A stretch of DNA of 64,000 bases from Rhipidocladum racemiflorum (lineage: Eukaryota > Streptophyta > Magnoliopsida > Poales > Poaceae): positions 14,493,914-14,557,913 of the forward strand of contig CM070588.1 of assembly GCA_036346355.1 (NCBI GenBank), given 5' to 3'. The position numbers and the translations under genes were made by a program. Of this stretch, positions 44,621-56,944 are shown piece after piece (the stretch's first letter is position 1; each line of letters opens with the position of its first letter). Under the pieces are notes generated by a model, which had not been told where the DNA came from, searched no databases, and saw only the letters and a program-made list of their open reading frames with translations.

Positions 44621-45240
44621 TACCTATAACACCCTCAAATATAAGCTACTACTACCTATTTAGATTTTTATCCATTATGCTCGTCCTATTCATGATTCGC
44701 ATCATAACGTGTAGTAAATTGTTGTAGAACTTTGTTAATTTCTTGTTGTTAGGAAGAAGGAGAAGTAAAGAACTGGCTAAGACGTGTGTGGTAGTAAACT
44801 GGTAAAGTTTCCATCAAGTTGAAATTGGCGCTATCTTGTGGTGCCTTGTCTATGTGTTTCCCTTCAAAAGGAGTAATTGTAGATGAAAATCAGAATATGG
44901 GAGGAAAGGAAGGAGAAGTTAGGCTAATCAATCCTAGCTGTTGGTTGCTCCTTGGATGGTGTAGACAGCTGCTACTGCATATGCTGCAGTAGTAGTAGCA
45001 ACTGCATTCGATCCAACTCCGTGGCGGTAGTAGTAGAGCATTAGTAGGGGAGTACTACCAGTGCGCATGCAGCTCAGCCTTTTCGAGGAGAGACAAAAGA
45101 CTGGTCTCGGGAGTTGTGATCATGGCCGGGCGCAGGTATGGGACGTACTACTCGTGATGTACCGTGCAAAGTTGAAAACTTTTTTTGGCGGGGTTTCAGG
45201 CCACTATTGAGTCCAGTAGAGGGGAGATTGGCATATATGT
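44621..45240. other. Intergenic, no gene seen
   Basis: No supported ORF or RNA. A short GTAGTAGTAG/CTACTACT-rich stretch lies at about 44960-45055. Confidence 0.5.
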
Positions 45241-45244
45241 CACT

Positions 45245-45353
45245 TTCAATAAGTGGCATCGCTAAAATGCCACTCTGGCCCACTGTCATAGATACAGATG
45301 GTCTCACATGTCAACGACAGCGGAGTGGCATTTTTAGCGAAGCCACTTGTTAG
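45245..45353. repeat. Short inverted repeat (MITE-like)
   Basis: AAGTGGCATCGCTAAAATGC (45251 onward) is inverted at 45320-45350 (GCATTTTTAGCGAAGCCACTT) around about 40 bp. No target duplication was found. Confidence 0.55.
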
Positions 45354-45449
45354 AAGTGGCATTTTATCAATTTTTCCCCAGTAGAGCCATAAAATTTCGA
45401 GGGTTCAAATAAATCATAAATACAACTATAATAAACACTTGTTCGGGGA

Positions 45450-46220
45450 CAATGGTGAAACAACCAATGTATGAAAAATGGACACAAAGAAACCCGACCT
45501 CGACGACGTTAACTTTCGATATTCTGATCGGCATCCCCATGGTGTGATCGTTGTCGACGGCAAGGTTATGATATGTGTCGGCGTACTAGCCAACAGGCAC
45601 ATCCGAGTCGGGTGCTTATGAGGTTCAGACAGGGGGGCTTTCGGGGCAATCGCCTGAGAGAGGAGGAAGAAGATGACCGGAGTACCGGGAAGCTCAGGAG
45701 AACAGGGAGACGTAAGACATTTACCCAGGTTCAGGCCCTCCGAAGAGTAACAGCCATAATCCTGGTTCTCTGGTTATTGCTTGTGTTCTAGCTCGAGGGG
45801 ATGAAACCTACTGACTATCCATCGAACCCATCAAGAGCCAACCCCCTATCCCAGGCACCCTGGCCCCCTTTTATACTTGGGCTGACGGGGGCGCATGGGA
45901 GGCTTACACTGCAAGCCACCCTCATTACACTGCCTCAGGTGCATTTAATGCGTCTGTCACTGTTCTTACATCCTATTAATGTCTGACGCAGCCGTCGCAC
46001 TCCTGCCTCGGGTCCCACGCTTACCAACGCCGCCCGTTCCGTCAGGGGATGAGGTGCCGCCGTGGCGTCCCCCGCAATTATTATGCGCCTGGGAAGCGCG
46101 CCGCCAAATCGCAGCCTCCACGCCTGTATTAAATGCGCATCGATTCGCATTAAATACCCTTGACCGGTGCATCCTCCTTGGGGCGATGCGCCGATGAAGC
46201 GGTTTGCACGCCACCGATCC
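45450..46220. other. Probable LTR debris
   Basis: GC-rich DNA with TTTACCCAGGTTCAGGCCC and CCTTTTATACTTGGGCTG, phrases that I associate with antisense gypsy LTRs of grasses. No ends, PBS or coding domain were found, so assignment is weak. ORFs here are low-complexity. Confidence 0.3.
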
Positions 46221-46222
46221 AT

Positions 46223-46420
46223 CGGGCGGCCACCTCCTGGTTACTCAGCGGTGTGGCTCGATCGCCACTGTCCATTGGCGACCACCTTCCTGGTCGCCTA
46301 AGCGGTGGCCTGATCGCCACTGTCCGTGGCGACCACCTTCTGGTCGCCCGATGGTGTGGCTCGACGCCACTTGTCCACTGGGCTACCACCAGGTGGCCCC
46401 GCCCCTGTCTCGGCGGTGGG
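46223..46420. repeat. ~57-bp degenerate tandem repeat
   Basis: GGCGACCACCTTCTGGTCGCC-like blocks followed by GTGTGGCTCGATCGCCACT recur at about 46223, 46278 and 46337, with a diverged fourth near 46380. Each block is itself nearly palindromic. Confidence 0.65.
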
Positions 46421-46599
46421 ACCCAGACGCGCCGTATCCATCTGGCGACCGTACTTACTGCGGGGGAACGAGTACCCTGGTGTGGAATACGCCGACAATA
46501 TGCTTATTCATGCAAACAATATGAGAGGCTTCTCTTGAGATATATTAAAAGAGAAAATAAAATGAAAAATACAGAGCGGGAGAAAATAAAAGTGGGACC

Positions 46600-46764
46600 G
46601 TTCACGTACTTGGCCTCATCGGATGCTAGGTACACACTCGCCATATCCTTCGGGTCGATCAAGACACCAGCAATAGCATCCGTCTCATCCATGAGAGCCC
46701 ACAGTTTTCGCTTCAGCTCCTCGCCGCTCGCTCCAAGGTACCTACAAGTAATGCCGTCACTCAC
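46600..46764 (-). pseudogene. Short-chain dehydrogenase C-terminal fragment
   Basis: The minus frame reads LMDETDAIAGVLIDPKDMAS and VYLASDEAKYVNG, the C-terminal part of a plant SDR (secoisolariciresinol dehydrogenase / momilactone synthase type), where an FIVDGGF-like end is expected. That end and the Rossmann GxxxGxG and YxxxK motifs are absent. It is a gene scrap of about 50 codons. Confidence 0.7.
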
Positions 46765-47039
46765 GGGTCACGACATGCTGGCCGTGAAGAGGATGTACCC
46801 GCTGCGTGCGCAGAACCATGATGCGCTCGACTTGCTTGAGATTACTTGGTCTTGCTAGGGTTCTTCTGTAATTTTTAAATTCTGTTTTTGTATATTAATG
46901 ATCTATCCATGTTCATCACATATATCCACACGTAATCGCTATCAGCTTAAGATTAATTACGATTCAACATAGCCAAGTAAAAATGCTACTATGTACGACA
47001 TTGAACTCTAGCATGATGCTCACTCCTATCACAATTAGT

Positions 47040-47260
47040 TATCGTTAGTCAAATTTTCTATATTTTTACTGTTGATATGTTCTAAAATATTTAAATTTGA
47101 TACATGAAAATAAAATGTGTAGATTTGTCTCCAAAGCGTTTTCATAAATTGTAATTTTATTGAATTTTATAAATATATTATAATAAAATTTAGTGATTAA
47201 AACTATATTTTAGATACTATATTAATATTTGAAACGACGAGTATTTATTAGCGGAGGGAG
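47040..47260. mobile_element. Truncated Stowaway MITE
   Basis: It matches the interior and right end of the MITE at 9326-9585 (TGTGTAGATTTGTCTC, ATAAATATATTATAATAAAA, terminal GGAGGGAG at 47253-47260 followed by TA). The left end with CTCCCTCC is missing or decayed. Confidence 0.8.
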
Positions 47261-47967
47261 TACTCGACAACAAGTAACCTCTGCCTGCCTTATGCAAATA
47301 ACTCTGCCTTTCGTTTTGTTGCTTTTGGAGGGAAGAGGCCCGAGGCCCGAGGCCGAGGAGGACGTGCATCTTCCTCAAGAGTTCGTAGCGTGTATTGGGC
47401 TCTCGAGCGCGCGCGCGTGTGGTGTCCTTTTTGACTGGCCAGTCAATCGGGACTAACAAGCTATTATCCAACGGCTCCTCGTCTAGTCTCAACGTTTCAA
47501 ATTTTATTTTCAAACTATATATATTGAAGAAGGTTGAAATCCGAAATTTTACTGTAATTTTAGAATTTCGAATAAAATCTGAATAAAATTGAAAAATAAA
47601 ATTTTAAATTCGATTTTTTTGAAACAGGATTTTCAAAATTGCCAAAATCTCGGTAACTTTTAACTAAACGAAAATATGGTTCAAACGATGTTAAAAATTT
47701 TTAAAAATTTTTATGAATAGTTTTCACACATCAATAATATTCCTATAAGATGTTCAGGTGATTACGAAGCCTGAGGATTTTTTTTAAAAAATTCGACAAG
47801 CAATTCGGTACCCTTTTCAACACCTAAAAAGCAAATGACTGACTAATCTAACACATGTGAACGACTGAGGACGTGGGTTCGAACCCCTCTACACTCAGTT
47901 TTAAATGTCAGTTTATTTTAACTTTTTGATGGCTACTGTTTTCTCAAAAAAAAAAAAAAAACATGCA
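47261..47967. other. Intergenic, no gene seen
   Basis: AT-rich after 47490. A GAGCGCGCGCGCGTG stretch lies near 47405, and a B-box-like GGTTCGAACCCC near 47876-47888 hints at another tRNA-derived relic on the plus strand. Confidence 0.4.
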
Positions 47968-48038
47968 TTTTGAGCTGGGATCGATCCCTACCCCTCTCGC
48001 TTGCTAAGCAAACGCCCAACCATTTGAGCTAGAAGCAC
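47968..48038 (-). pseudogene. tRNA-Ala(AGC)-like relic
   Basis: The minus strand shows TAGCTCAAATGG (A box), an anticodon arm GC-TTAGCAA-GC with AGC, and GGGATCGATCCC (T arm/B box). The acceptor strands do not pair, and a poly-A run on the plus strand lies next to it. It is a decayed tRNA or a SINE head. Confidence 0.5.
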
Positions 48039-48078
48039 ATCTTCTAAAATTATGTATACCGCAGTCGCGACTCGTATC

Positions 48079-48530
48079 CAGGGTTAACCAAACCGAAACC
48101 GAAAAAACCGATGGAAAACCGAAATTGGAAATTCGAAAATATCGAGCCAAAAATCGCTGGAAAATCGTTAGAAACCGAAGAGTTTCAAAACCGAGCATTT
48201 GAACAAAAAACATTCAAAACAAATTTTAAAAAAACGAAAACCATTCGGTTTTCTCGAAAACCCATCGGTTTTCTCGAAAAACCGATCGGTGAGTTGAACG
48301 TTTTGGGCAATCGGTTTTTAGAGCGATTTTCGTCGGTTTTTTCGAAAAATCGGTCGGTTTGCACCGGTTTTCGATCGGTTTACATCGCATAAATTTTTTC
48401 AATTTTTTTGAATTTTTTGAATTATTTTTTTAATTGAACCGGTTTACCGACCGGTTTAGATTTTCGAACCGGCCCGATACGGTCGAAAACCGCGAATTTC
48501 GAGCGGTTTTCGTCGGCTTTGTGAACCCTG
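48079..48530. mobile_element. hAT MITE with 8-bp TSD
   Basis: The ends CAGGGTTAAC and GTGAACCCTG (inverted CAGGGTTCAC) are flanked by CTCGTATC on both sides (48071-48078 and 48531-48538). The interior is full of AACCGAAA/TTTCGGTT motifs and has no gene. Confidence 0.9.
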
Positions 48531-49543
48531 CTCGTATCCAAGTTCCTTGGCTGAGATCTAGCACTTCTAAAATCTGTTCTATATTTCTAGTGATTTCGGT
48601 TCTAAATGCGAAAATCGTCGAAATTTCCAAAATCATTTCAACAATTTGAATTTTTTTCAAATTTTTTTATTCGGCCGTAAGTTTTAATTTCATGCCCGAC
48701 TAAAATCCGAAATCTTGATTGAAATTTCTAAAATTTCGTCGGGATTTTGAACATTGTCTAGTCGAGCATCATTAACTCTTTTTTTTATTTAAAATAGATT
48801 TATTTTAATTTTAAATTTATTAACTATTATAGTTGAAATAATTTTGATTCGGGCTTAAACGATTTTTTTTCCAGCCTACTTGGGAGTTGGGATGCCGTGA
48901 ACTGTTTTGATTTTTGGTGCATTGGTGCGTCCGTGCGTGTTTTGATTTTTGAATCCGGCTGGGCGGGTTCCGTGCGACTCCGTGAGCAGCGACCATGAGG
49001 AATGAAAGGTTGCAAAATGTACCTTGGCTATTCCACTGATCTCAGTTACTGTAGCAATTCACATAATTAGCTCGAGATAACTCTTAAGATAATTACGTTG
49101 ATATAGGTATATTAGCTAATAAAATCTAGAACAGATCTAACACTTTAGCTATTCCACCTGACGCAGCTTGAGGACGACCAAGAGGTAGAGCCCATGAAGC
49201 GGGTTTTCTACCTTTTCGACGCCGAGTGACGCCTTCAATAGTAGCTAGGTCGATAGTCTTAGAGTTGCCCCCCTTTTATTGTAGGTTTGTTGTATTGTAA
49301 AATAGGTTGTATCGAACCTTAAAACGGTGTTGTGTATGATCTATATTATATAAAATACTATGTTCTCTATCTCCGTATTTTATTTTGTTTGCCTTAATAT
49401 ATGTATAACCCTACCTAGCTCAAAAGGATTCATTCCTTTCGTCTAAGCCCGTATATGTTCCTTCTACTTTTACCTCGTACCTAGCTTTTACTCATCTTCT
49501 ACTTCTCTAGAAAGCCTGCTGCAGACTGAAAAAGGATGAAACC
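48531..49543. other. Non-coding DNA before gypsy gag
   Basis: Probably includes the decayed 5' LTR or leader of the gypsy element that follows, since an acidic stretch near 49160-49235 (EDDQEVEPMKRVFYLFDAE) resembles LTR mini-exons. No LTR end or PBS could be placed. Confidence 0.35.
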
Positions 49544-51506
49544 ATGGAAGAAGTTGGATCAGGATCCCATCACAGCAACCCAAGTAGCAAGGCAGAATCA
49601 ATAGGCAACCCAGCCAGCGTAGCTCAAGTCTTAGCCATGATGGAGTGAAACAGATACCAAGCTGAAAGAAACTAAAACCAACTAATGGAAAGAATTTTAG
49701 AACAGTTAGCAGCGAGACCTCAAGGATTTCCCCAAGGGAATTTCAATGGACAAGGAGTCATGGAAGGATCAAGGTGGTCTGACTTCTAGAAGACCAGGCC
49801 CTCATCTTTTTCAACATCAACTGAACTCCTAGCAGCCGATGATTGGATTAGAGACATTCAGAGGAAATTGGACACTGTCCAATGCAATGAGAAGGAACGG
49901 GTGCTATACGCCTCCCTCCAACCACAAGGCCAAGCAATGGCCTGGTGGATAAATTTTCAAGCTATGAAAAATGGGTAGGAAATATCATAGCAAGAATTCG
50001 AGGAAGCATTCCGAAAGACCCACATTCCTGCGGGTTTAATGGCCTCGAAAAGAAGAGAGTTTCTAGCCCTCTGACATGGAGGAAGGACCGTGATGGAATA
50101 CCTGCATCAGTTTAACCACCTATCCTGTTGTGCACTCGGAGAAATCGACACTGAAGCCAAGAAGATGGAATGGTTTTTTGAGGGATTGCAAAAGAATATG
50201 AAGTTCCACATCTCCGCCATAGACTTCAAGGATCTATCGTCCATAGTGGATAAGCTGATAATTTCAGAAGAAACTCGGAATGACCTAGAAGACACCAAAA
50301 AGAGAAAGGCCCAACAACAAAGGATACAGACTCCCATCCTGTTCAGAGGAAAAGCCCGTCCCCCATTCCTGGATTCCCTTTTAAAAGACAGGCTACAGGT
50401 GGGCAACGACCAACTCCCACTACTACTCAGCCTGGAACAGTAAGATGTTTTGTCTGTAATGGGAGCCATTATGCCAATGACTATCCCAAGAAGCCTGCAG
50501 GTTGTTTTCATTGTGGACAAGTAGTAGACAACACTGCCCGAAGAAAGACCTGCCAACCGAAGTGGCCAAGGCACAAGTGTCAGCCTCCACCCCTACGAAT
50601 AGACAATTAATGACCCATCAGCCGCAGCAGCAGCAACAAGGTTACCTACAAGGGAGAACACTAGTTAAGACAGAAGGGAACCCTAGCAGCAGAGGCCAGA
50701 ATGCTTCAAAGAATTTTCAAGGAAGAATCAACCATGTCTCAGCAAAGGAAGCAGTAGAAGCCACTGACGTCATCATCGGTAAGTTTCAAATCCAATCCCA
50801 TCCGACTCTGATTCTATTTGACCCTAGCGCAACACACCCTTTCATTTCTTTGGCTTTCGCTTGCAAGAATGGTTTACCGTATCTCCCATTGCCTACACCT
50901 TGTGTATTTCAAACACCTGGTAGCCGGTTAATGGCACAGTTTAAATGTGAGAGTTTGCAGATGGAAATTCAAGGAGTTAAGTTTAAAGCCAACCTACTGA
51001 TGTTGGACATGGATGGTCTAGATATCATTCTACGAATGAATTCATTATCTAAACACAAAGCACGATTAGACTGTGAGCAAAAGTTAATAGCACTTGTTAA
51101 TGACAGAGGACAGCAAGTGACAGTACAAACAAACCCCAAGCTGGTAAAGAGTAACAAGAGTAGCATCAATGCCATCTCATTAGGAGTGGATAGGATACCC
51201 ATTATTCAGGAGTATCTAGATATTTTTCCAGAAGAGTTACCAGGAAGACCTTCGAATAGAGGCATAGAACTGACAGTAGAATTGGTCTCGAGAACCAAAC
51301 CCATCACCAAACGTCAGTACCCGATGTCACAAATGGAGCTGAAGAAACTCAGGAGGCAGTTGGATGAGTTAATAGAGAAAGGTTTTATCCGACCCATTAT
51401 TTCACCTTAGGCTTCTCCAGTTTTGTTTGCAAAAAAGAAGGACGGAAGCTCAAGACTCTACGTAAACTACCGGGCATTGAATGCCGTGACCATCAAGAAC
51501 AAGTAT
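49544..51506 (+). pseudogene. Ty3/gypsy gag-protease-RT fragment, decayed
   Basis: The gag region (LLAADDWIRDIQRKLDTVQC, MAWWINF, RKTHIPAGLMASKRREFLAL) carries many in-frame stops, mostly at Trp positions. A knuckle-like CFVCNGSHYANDYPKK and CFHCGQ follow. A long open frame 50502-51410 holds the protease region (LILFDPSATHPFIS, where the family has D-S/T-G) and the pre-RT segment (YLDIFPEELPGRP, GFIRPIISP), then TAG. The first RT motifs ([14 protein letters not shown]) end abruptly where LTR B is inserted. Non-functional. Confidence 0.9.
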
Positions 51507-54500
51507 TGTAACACCCCAAATTGTGATTTTATTTAATTTATTGAGTTAATTGAATTTTTGGGAATTTATTTGGATTAATTTGAATTAAGTCCTTTATTGA
51601 ATTATTTAAATATTTAAAAGTTTCATATAAAATTTTGTTGGAAATATTTTATTTGAGTCCAAAATGTCTCAAAGTATTTTCCAGAATTTTTCTGAGTATT
51701 TTACTATTTTTCTCGATTTAACTGAATTTCTAGAAATTATTTTAAAAATTAAATCGTTGGAAAACCCTACCGGGTTTTACTGTAGCACCGACTAGAGTCA
51801 GACTCGAATCTGACTCAAGTCTGACCGAGCCATGACTCGAGTCCGATCGAGCCGGACCCAAACCCTAACCGTGCGACCGTTGGATCTTGATCCAACGGCC
51901 GATAATGCGCAACGTCACCCCAACCGGATCCGGATCGGATCCGTTTGCGCCAAGGACAATCTTGGCCGTTGATCGTGCATGCGTGTACGGCTGAGATTGA
52001 GCCACGTCACCTTGTTCGTGTCCTCGTCGAACTCCGCCGCCGTGCCCAGGTGGACCTGAGGGTTTCTACGGATTTCCCAAACGTCGAGGCCCCTATTTAA
52101 TGCGCCGCTGCCACCAACGTGCTCTCCTCTCCCGTGCGCACATTTTGCCCTAACCCTCGCCGCCTGAGCCGCTGCCTGCTGACGCTGATTGCTCTCCGAA
52201 GTTAGAGTAGGTGCCGCCGAGGGTTTTGTCCATTTTTCACCGCCGTTCGCCGTTCCCCGCTGTGTTGGTGCCCAGATTCGGAAACCTAACTTCAAGGCGC
52301 GTTCGTGAGGACCATTCACCTCACCAGACTCACGCCCAAACGCTGTCACCGTGGTCATCTTCTTCGCCTCCGGTGCCCCAGCCCCGCCGCACCATCATTG
52401 GAACCTGCGAAGCTTGACAGCCGTCCGATCCAGATCCAACAGCCACGGTGAGTCCACGTAGCCATCTCGGTAATTTTACTAGATTAGATCTAAACTATTA
52501 GATCTAGATCCTAACCATTAGATCTAGATCCTAGTGCCCAGATTCGTCCACATCACCTCGTGCAAATCCCGTATTACAGTTTAGAGTTATTAGCCTCCGT
52601 TGGATCTAGATCCAACGCACTAGATTAAGCCACGTAGATCCTTTATTGCACCGTGCTAGATTAGATCTCAGTCGTTAGATTTAGATCGTACGGTTAGATT
52701 TGACCTGCGTTGTAGCATTAGATGCAATCATGGCCGTCCGACCAGATCGTATGGTGTAGATCGAGCCACATGGCAAGCGCTGAGTCATGCCACGTCGTCC
52801 ACATGATGCGGTAAAATCCAGATCCAATCTTAGCCGACCGATTCGAAATGAACAGTCCAGATCAACCGCATTGATCACAACGTGTTGGATCCAGATCTAA
52901 TCTTGACCATCGGATTTCAAATCGACGGCCAGGATCGTGCCACGTGGCCAGGAGCCGAACCGGCGCGGTCAGCCGAGCCGTGCCCGGTCGACGCTGACGC
53001 CACACGTGACGTCAGCGTGGGGCCCGTGTGTCAGCGGCTCGGCCACCCGCATGATGACGTCATCCGTGACGTCATGCTGACATCACGGTAGGGCCTGCGT
53101 GTCAGCCTGTTCGGCCGAGCGGTGCTGACGTCACCCGAGTGGGGCCCACATGTCAGCGGGTCATGCGCCCGTGGACCAAGTCCACCGTGGACCGAGTCCA
53201 CCGTGGACCCGAACGTGCGCATGGACCGGGTCTGTAGACCGGATGACGCAAGCATGACGCAATAATTCGATTTTCCTTTAGAAAAATAATTCGGTCGAAA
53301 TCTAAAATTCACACTGACGTCAGCTGACGTCATATTCGGATTTTTCAATAGAAAAATAAATGAATTAATTTGATTTATTCTTTTAATTGATTTTTCAAAC
53401 TTCAAACGGCTATAACTTTTGCGTTTTAACTCCGATTGAGGTGATTCCAATTTCTAAATTTTTATAAAATTGAGCTCTATTTAATGGTGAATTTTATTTA
53501 ATTTTTGGATATGAGTTTTTATCTATTTTTATTTATTTGGTGTTTATTTATTCGATACGCGTAGACGTTGAACTGCCCGAAGGCTTCGAAGGTGAAGTTT
53601 TGACCCAGGAGCAAGTTCAAGACCCGGAACTAGTACTTTTTGAAGGCAAGTTATGCTTTGACCATGTTGATCCCACTTTTGGAAATTATGTTTATTTAAA
53701 TTATTGCAAGCTAGTTTATTTAAAAATGCTTTGAATAATTCTGGGAATAGTTATGTGCCCTACTTGATTATGCCACCTTGTCGATAATAATTGTATGGCA
53801 TGAATCATTTGTCACCTTAGGATGTGGAATAATAGTTGGACACTAATACCTTGCCAACATGGGTTAATTAGACCGTAATTAGCCAGCTTAGCCATTTAAT
53901 CGTGTTATTGATATAATTTTGAATGTCGAAAATTAATCTTGACCTAATGAGAGATGGAACATGATTTTGGAAGTTGCTACATGTGTTGTTGATGATGTTG
54001 ATGGCACGTGGTGCATGGTAATCAACCGGGGTGATTAAATGGTTTAGACCGAGGCAAGTGGCAAGATTATTCTGGTGGGCCAAGTGTGGCACTTGGGAGG
54101 TCGCATTTGGTTTATTGCTTTGGATACTCATGAATTACTGGGAAGTCTTGCCTTGGTCTCCCTAAGGACTTAACCTTGCAAGCCTTTGAACTGAATTCAT
54201 TATACAACCACATGTCTGGGATGGGACAGCCCTAGTCGATTAGGATGCTAATAACCTGCATGTGGTACCTCAGGGTGTGAGCTATACTTAGGTGTAGTTG
54301 TACGGGGGAGCATACCGGGGCTACGGCTTGGTACCCATCCAACGGCTTGTTTTCCTAGACTTCGCCTTTGCTAAGGGAAGGGATGGTGATCAACAACCGG
54401 GGAGGTTCACTTGTTGAGTTGGAAGTTTCCAAAAGACTTTGTTATGGTCACTCGCCTTGGTGGTGTTTGACTGTATCTTGTGGGTAAAGTGTATAACCTC

Positions 54501-55029
54501 TGCAGAGTATACAACCTATTCGAATAGCCAAGTCCACGGTATTGGACATTGCTCGGTGATTACAGTCAAGGGTTAGACTTTATGAAAATGAACTTGGTTT
54601 ATGGATACTCGGTAATGGAAATGACGAATTTGCTTTAGGATGATAAATGCTTTACTTGTGAAATTGTTTATGAAAGTTATTACTGTTATTACTGTTTTAC
54701 TGCTTTCAATTTATTATCGATATTGTAAATGTGCTTTACTGCAAATGAACCATCGTAGCCTATCCTTTGTAATAAGCCATGCATGTAGAGTATTAGGCTA
54801 CATTATGTGCATGACTTGCTGAGTGCTTTAAGTAATCACCCTTACCACCACACAAACATCAGTTGAAGAAGAATCAACGCCAGTTTTGGAGGAGGAGTTC
54901 CAGGAGGAGCCGACGAACTAAGGGGAGAGCCCAGTCAATTTACCAATGTTGAGACTGTATGCACTAACGTGATCCTGGACTAGTGCTGAAAACACAGAGG
55001 GTCCGGATTTGCAGATTTGGGTCCCGACA
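51507..55029 (+). mobile_element. LTR B, Ty3/gypsy type (3523 bp)
   Basis: TGTAACACCCC to GTCCCGACA, followed by GAGG and a PBS, so it acts as a 5' LTR. It has the same architecture as LTRs A and C but is clearly diverged (another subfamily). The likely core promoter is CCCTATTTAATGCGCC near 52088. It contains six TGACGTCA boxes. Confidence 0.9.
53565..54921 (+). other. Candidate spliced acidic mini-ORF in LTR B
   Basis: Internal exon 53565-53645 (acceptor GCGTAG, donor AAG|GCAAGT) encodes VELPEGFEGEVLTQEQVQDP. The terminal exon 54863-54921 (acceptor ATCAG) reads EEESTPVLEEEFQEEPTN and stops. Lengths and phases equal those of LTR A. Confidence 0.5.
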
Positions 55030-55033
55030 GAGG

Positions 55034-55046
55034 TGGTATCAGAGCC
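55034..55046 (+). other. PBS after LTR B
   Basis: TGGTATCAGAGCC, a perfect initiator tRNA-Met complement, four bases after the LTR. Confidence 0.95.
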
Positions 55047-55240
55047 ATACTGACTGTAGGACTACCCTTAGTTAGAATGGTCGTAGTGAGGATAAAACTA
55101 TGTTCTAAAGTTAAAAGTTGCCAAGATAATGAATGAACTCTCGACTTATCCCCTCTCTCTTGTTCATACCCCTTGCTGAATTCTTGCTGTCTCCACTTTT
55201 ATTTAAAATATTGCGTTCTCACGTGAGTGTCTTTGGCAGA

Positions 55241-55796
55241 TGAAGATGATCAACAACTATGCTGAACGTCAGGGAGGTTACGACGCTGAGTTGTGGTGTA
55301 TGATGCAGCTACTTGGAGGTTTTGACAGACCGATCTATCGGGGAACCACCATAGTGAAGGCAGGACTGGTTATAGCATGAGACGTCAAGATCACTATGTA
55401 TGCCAGAGAGAAGACTAAGGCGAGTCGTCCTAGGCAAGTTTTGTTATAGCCCAGGAGGAAGTTATCAACGAGACAATTGAGGAGTTACAAAAGGCCTGCG
55501 ATGAAGTCGAGGATGTGAGGAAGCAGCTGCGAGAGGCTCGGGAGTATATTGCCCACTCTTCACGGAGGATCGACGAGTTGGAGATGGCACTGTATGGGCC
55601 AGCACCGGAGCCAGTGTTGGAGCTACACGGCCCAGACCCTGAGGAGCCAGAACAGCAGCCAGCGCCAGAGTTGGAGGAAGACGTTGCTTCATCGACCACC
55701 GCTGGGGTTGGTCATGGAGATGGCTTCGCGCCGATGCTGTCACACCCACCCAAGTGTACCCCGGGTTGTTCCCATGGGGGATGGATCGATGAGTGA
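55241..55796 (+). pseudogene. Leader ORF upstream of gag, copy 1 (decayed)
   Basis: Begins near MKMINNYAERQGGYDAELW, is broken by a TGA near 55378, and remains open from about 55450 to 55796. That part is a coiled-coil-like ELQKACDEVEDVRKQL with RRIDELEMALYGPAPEP and an acidic tail. It aligns with the leader ORF after LTR C. No known domain. The stop at 55794-55796 is shared in position with copy 2. Confidence 0.6.
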
Positions 55797-55869
55797 GCGT
55801 TTAGATGAGTTACACCTAATCATGACTTCACTTAGCATCACTCAAATAAACAATTTCATACCCATATGT

Positions 55870-56944
55870 GAAATCATGTGCTGACAAATTGTCTTAATGA
55901 TGATTTTGGTATTGCAAAGTGTTTATGCTCTGGCATGTGTGGTGCTTGTGCATGTGTTGTCTTATTGATATACTTGTGCATGTGCTTAACTAAGTTTCCA
56001 GGATACAGGGAATTTTGCATTTCTGTCGGACTAAGTTTTGGAGAAACAGAGTGTTTTCCTTTTTGTGTCGGACCAATTTTTTGGTCCACCGTGAACGTGG
56101 TTTTTAGTGTCTTGTGCCGGACCAAATTTCCTGGTCCGTCGTGAATGCATTTGCGCCGAACCAAATTTTCAGTCCGTCGTGAACGTGACTTTGAGTGTCT
56201 TACGCCAGACCAAGTGTCTTTTAAAACCGAGTGTAGCACATGTACGCCGGACTGATTTTCTTTCAGTCTGTCGTGAACGTGATTTTTGCCGAACCAAATC
56301 TTCAAGAAACAGAAGGTTTTACATGTACGTCAGACCAACTTTTTGGTCCGCCATGAACAGAGTTTGAGGTTTTTTCGCCGGACCTAATTCTTCATTTAAC
56401 CGAGAGTTGACGTGTACACCGGACCAAGTTTTTGGTCCGCCGTGGATTGCTCCAGACCAATGTTTCGGTCCAGCGTGACTGTGTTTTTCTATGGTTAATT
56501 TCATGCGTGCGCTGGACCAGGTGTTTTGGTCCGGCGTGAATGGCATTTTCTAGGGTTAATTTCTTGTGTTTGAATCAAATTGGTTTTGGTTCGATTTGGT
56601 GATTATTAAATTCGTGTGAATTCCATAATGAATGTTTTGATTTTATGCAATGCTCGTGTGAGTAGTTGCGTGGACTAATTGAGCCAAGTTCGGAAGAACT
56701 TGTGCTCGAAATATTGTTTTGTGGATTGCTCATGTGCAGGTGTTGCTCGAGGGCGAATGCGGTTGATGACGGGATCGAAACTAGGTTCATGGAGGAACTG
56801 AGGTTCGACACTAGGTTCTGGAGGAATCGAGGTCTTGGTGGTCAAGGATGTCATGCGGGACGTTCGGGCTGGAGAAGGTGCACGTGGAGGCTGGTTAGTC
56901 ACGTGAGTGTGGCAGATGGGCCGTACGCGTGCAGAGTTGTTAGT
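55870..56944 (+). mobile_element. SIRE-like LTR fragment with palindromic modules
   Basis: 56030-56545 holds about a dozen GCCGGACCAA/TTTGGTCCGYCGTGAA modules like 36200-36665. 56686-56900 matches 19029-19050 and 19548-19720. It occupies the place where gag to integrase of internal region 1 should be. Confidence 0.6.

Noticed and set aside
41349..44628. 8-bp target duplication for the hAT relic
   Set aside because: Flanks GATCTTTCA and CTACCTATA do not match; the boundaries may have decayed.
46160..46858. 232-aa plus-strand frame
   Set aside because: It spans the degenerate 57-bp repeat and the antisense of the SDR fragment; no coherent protein.
52211..53450. Several ORFs in the GC-rich part of LTR B
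   Set aside because: Equivalent regions of LTRs A and C do not keep the frames; they follow base composition.
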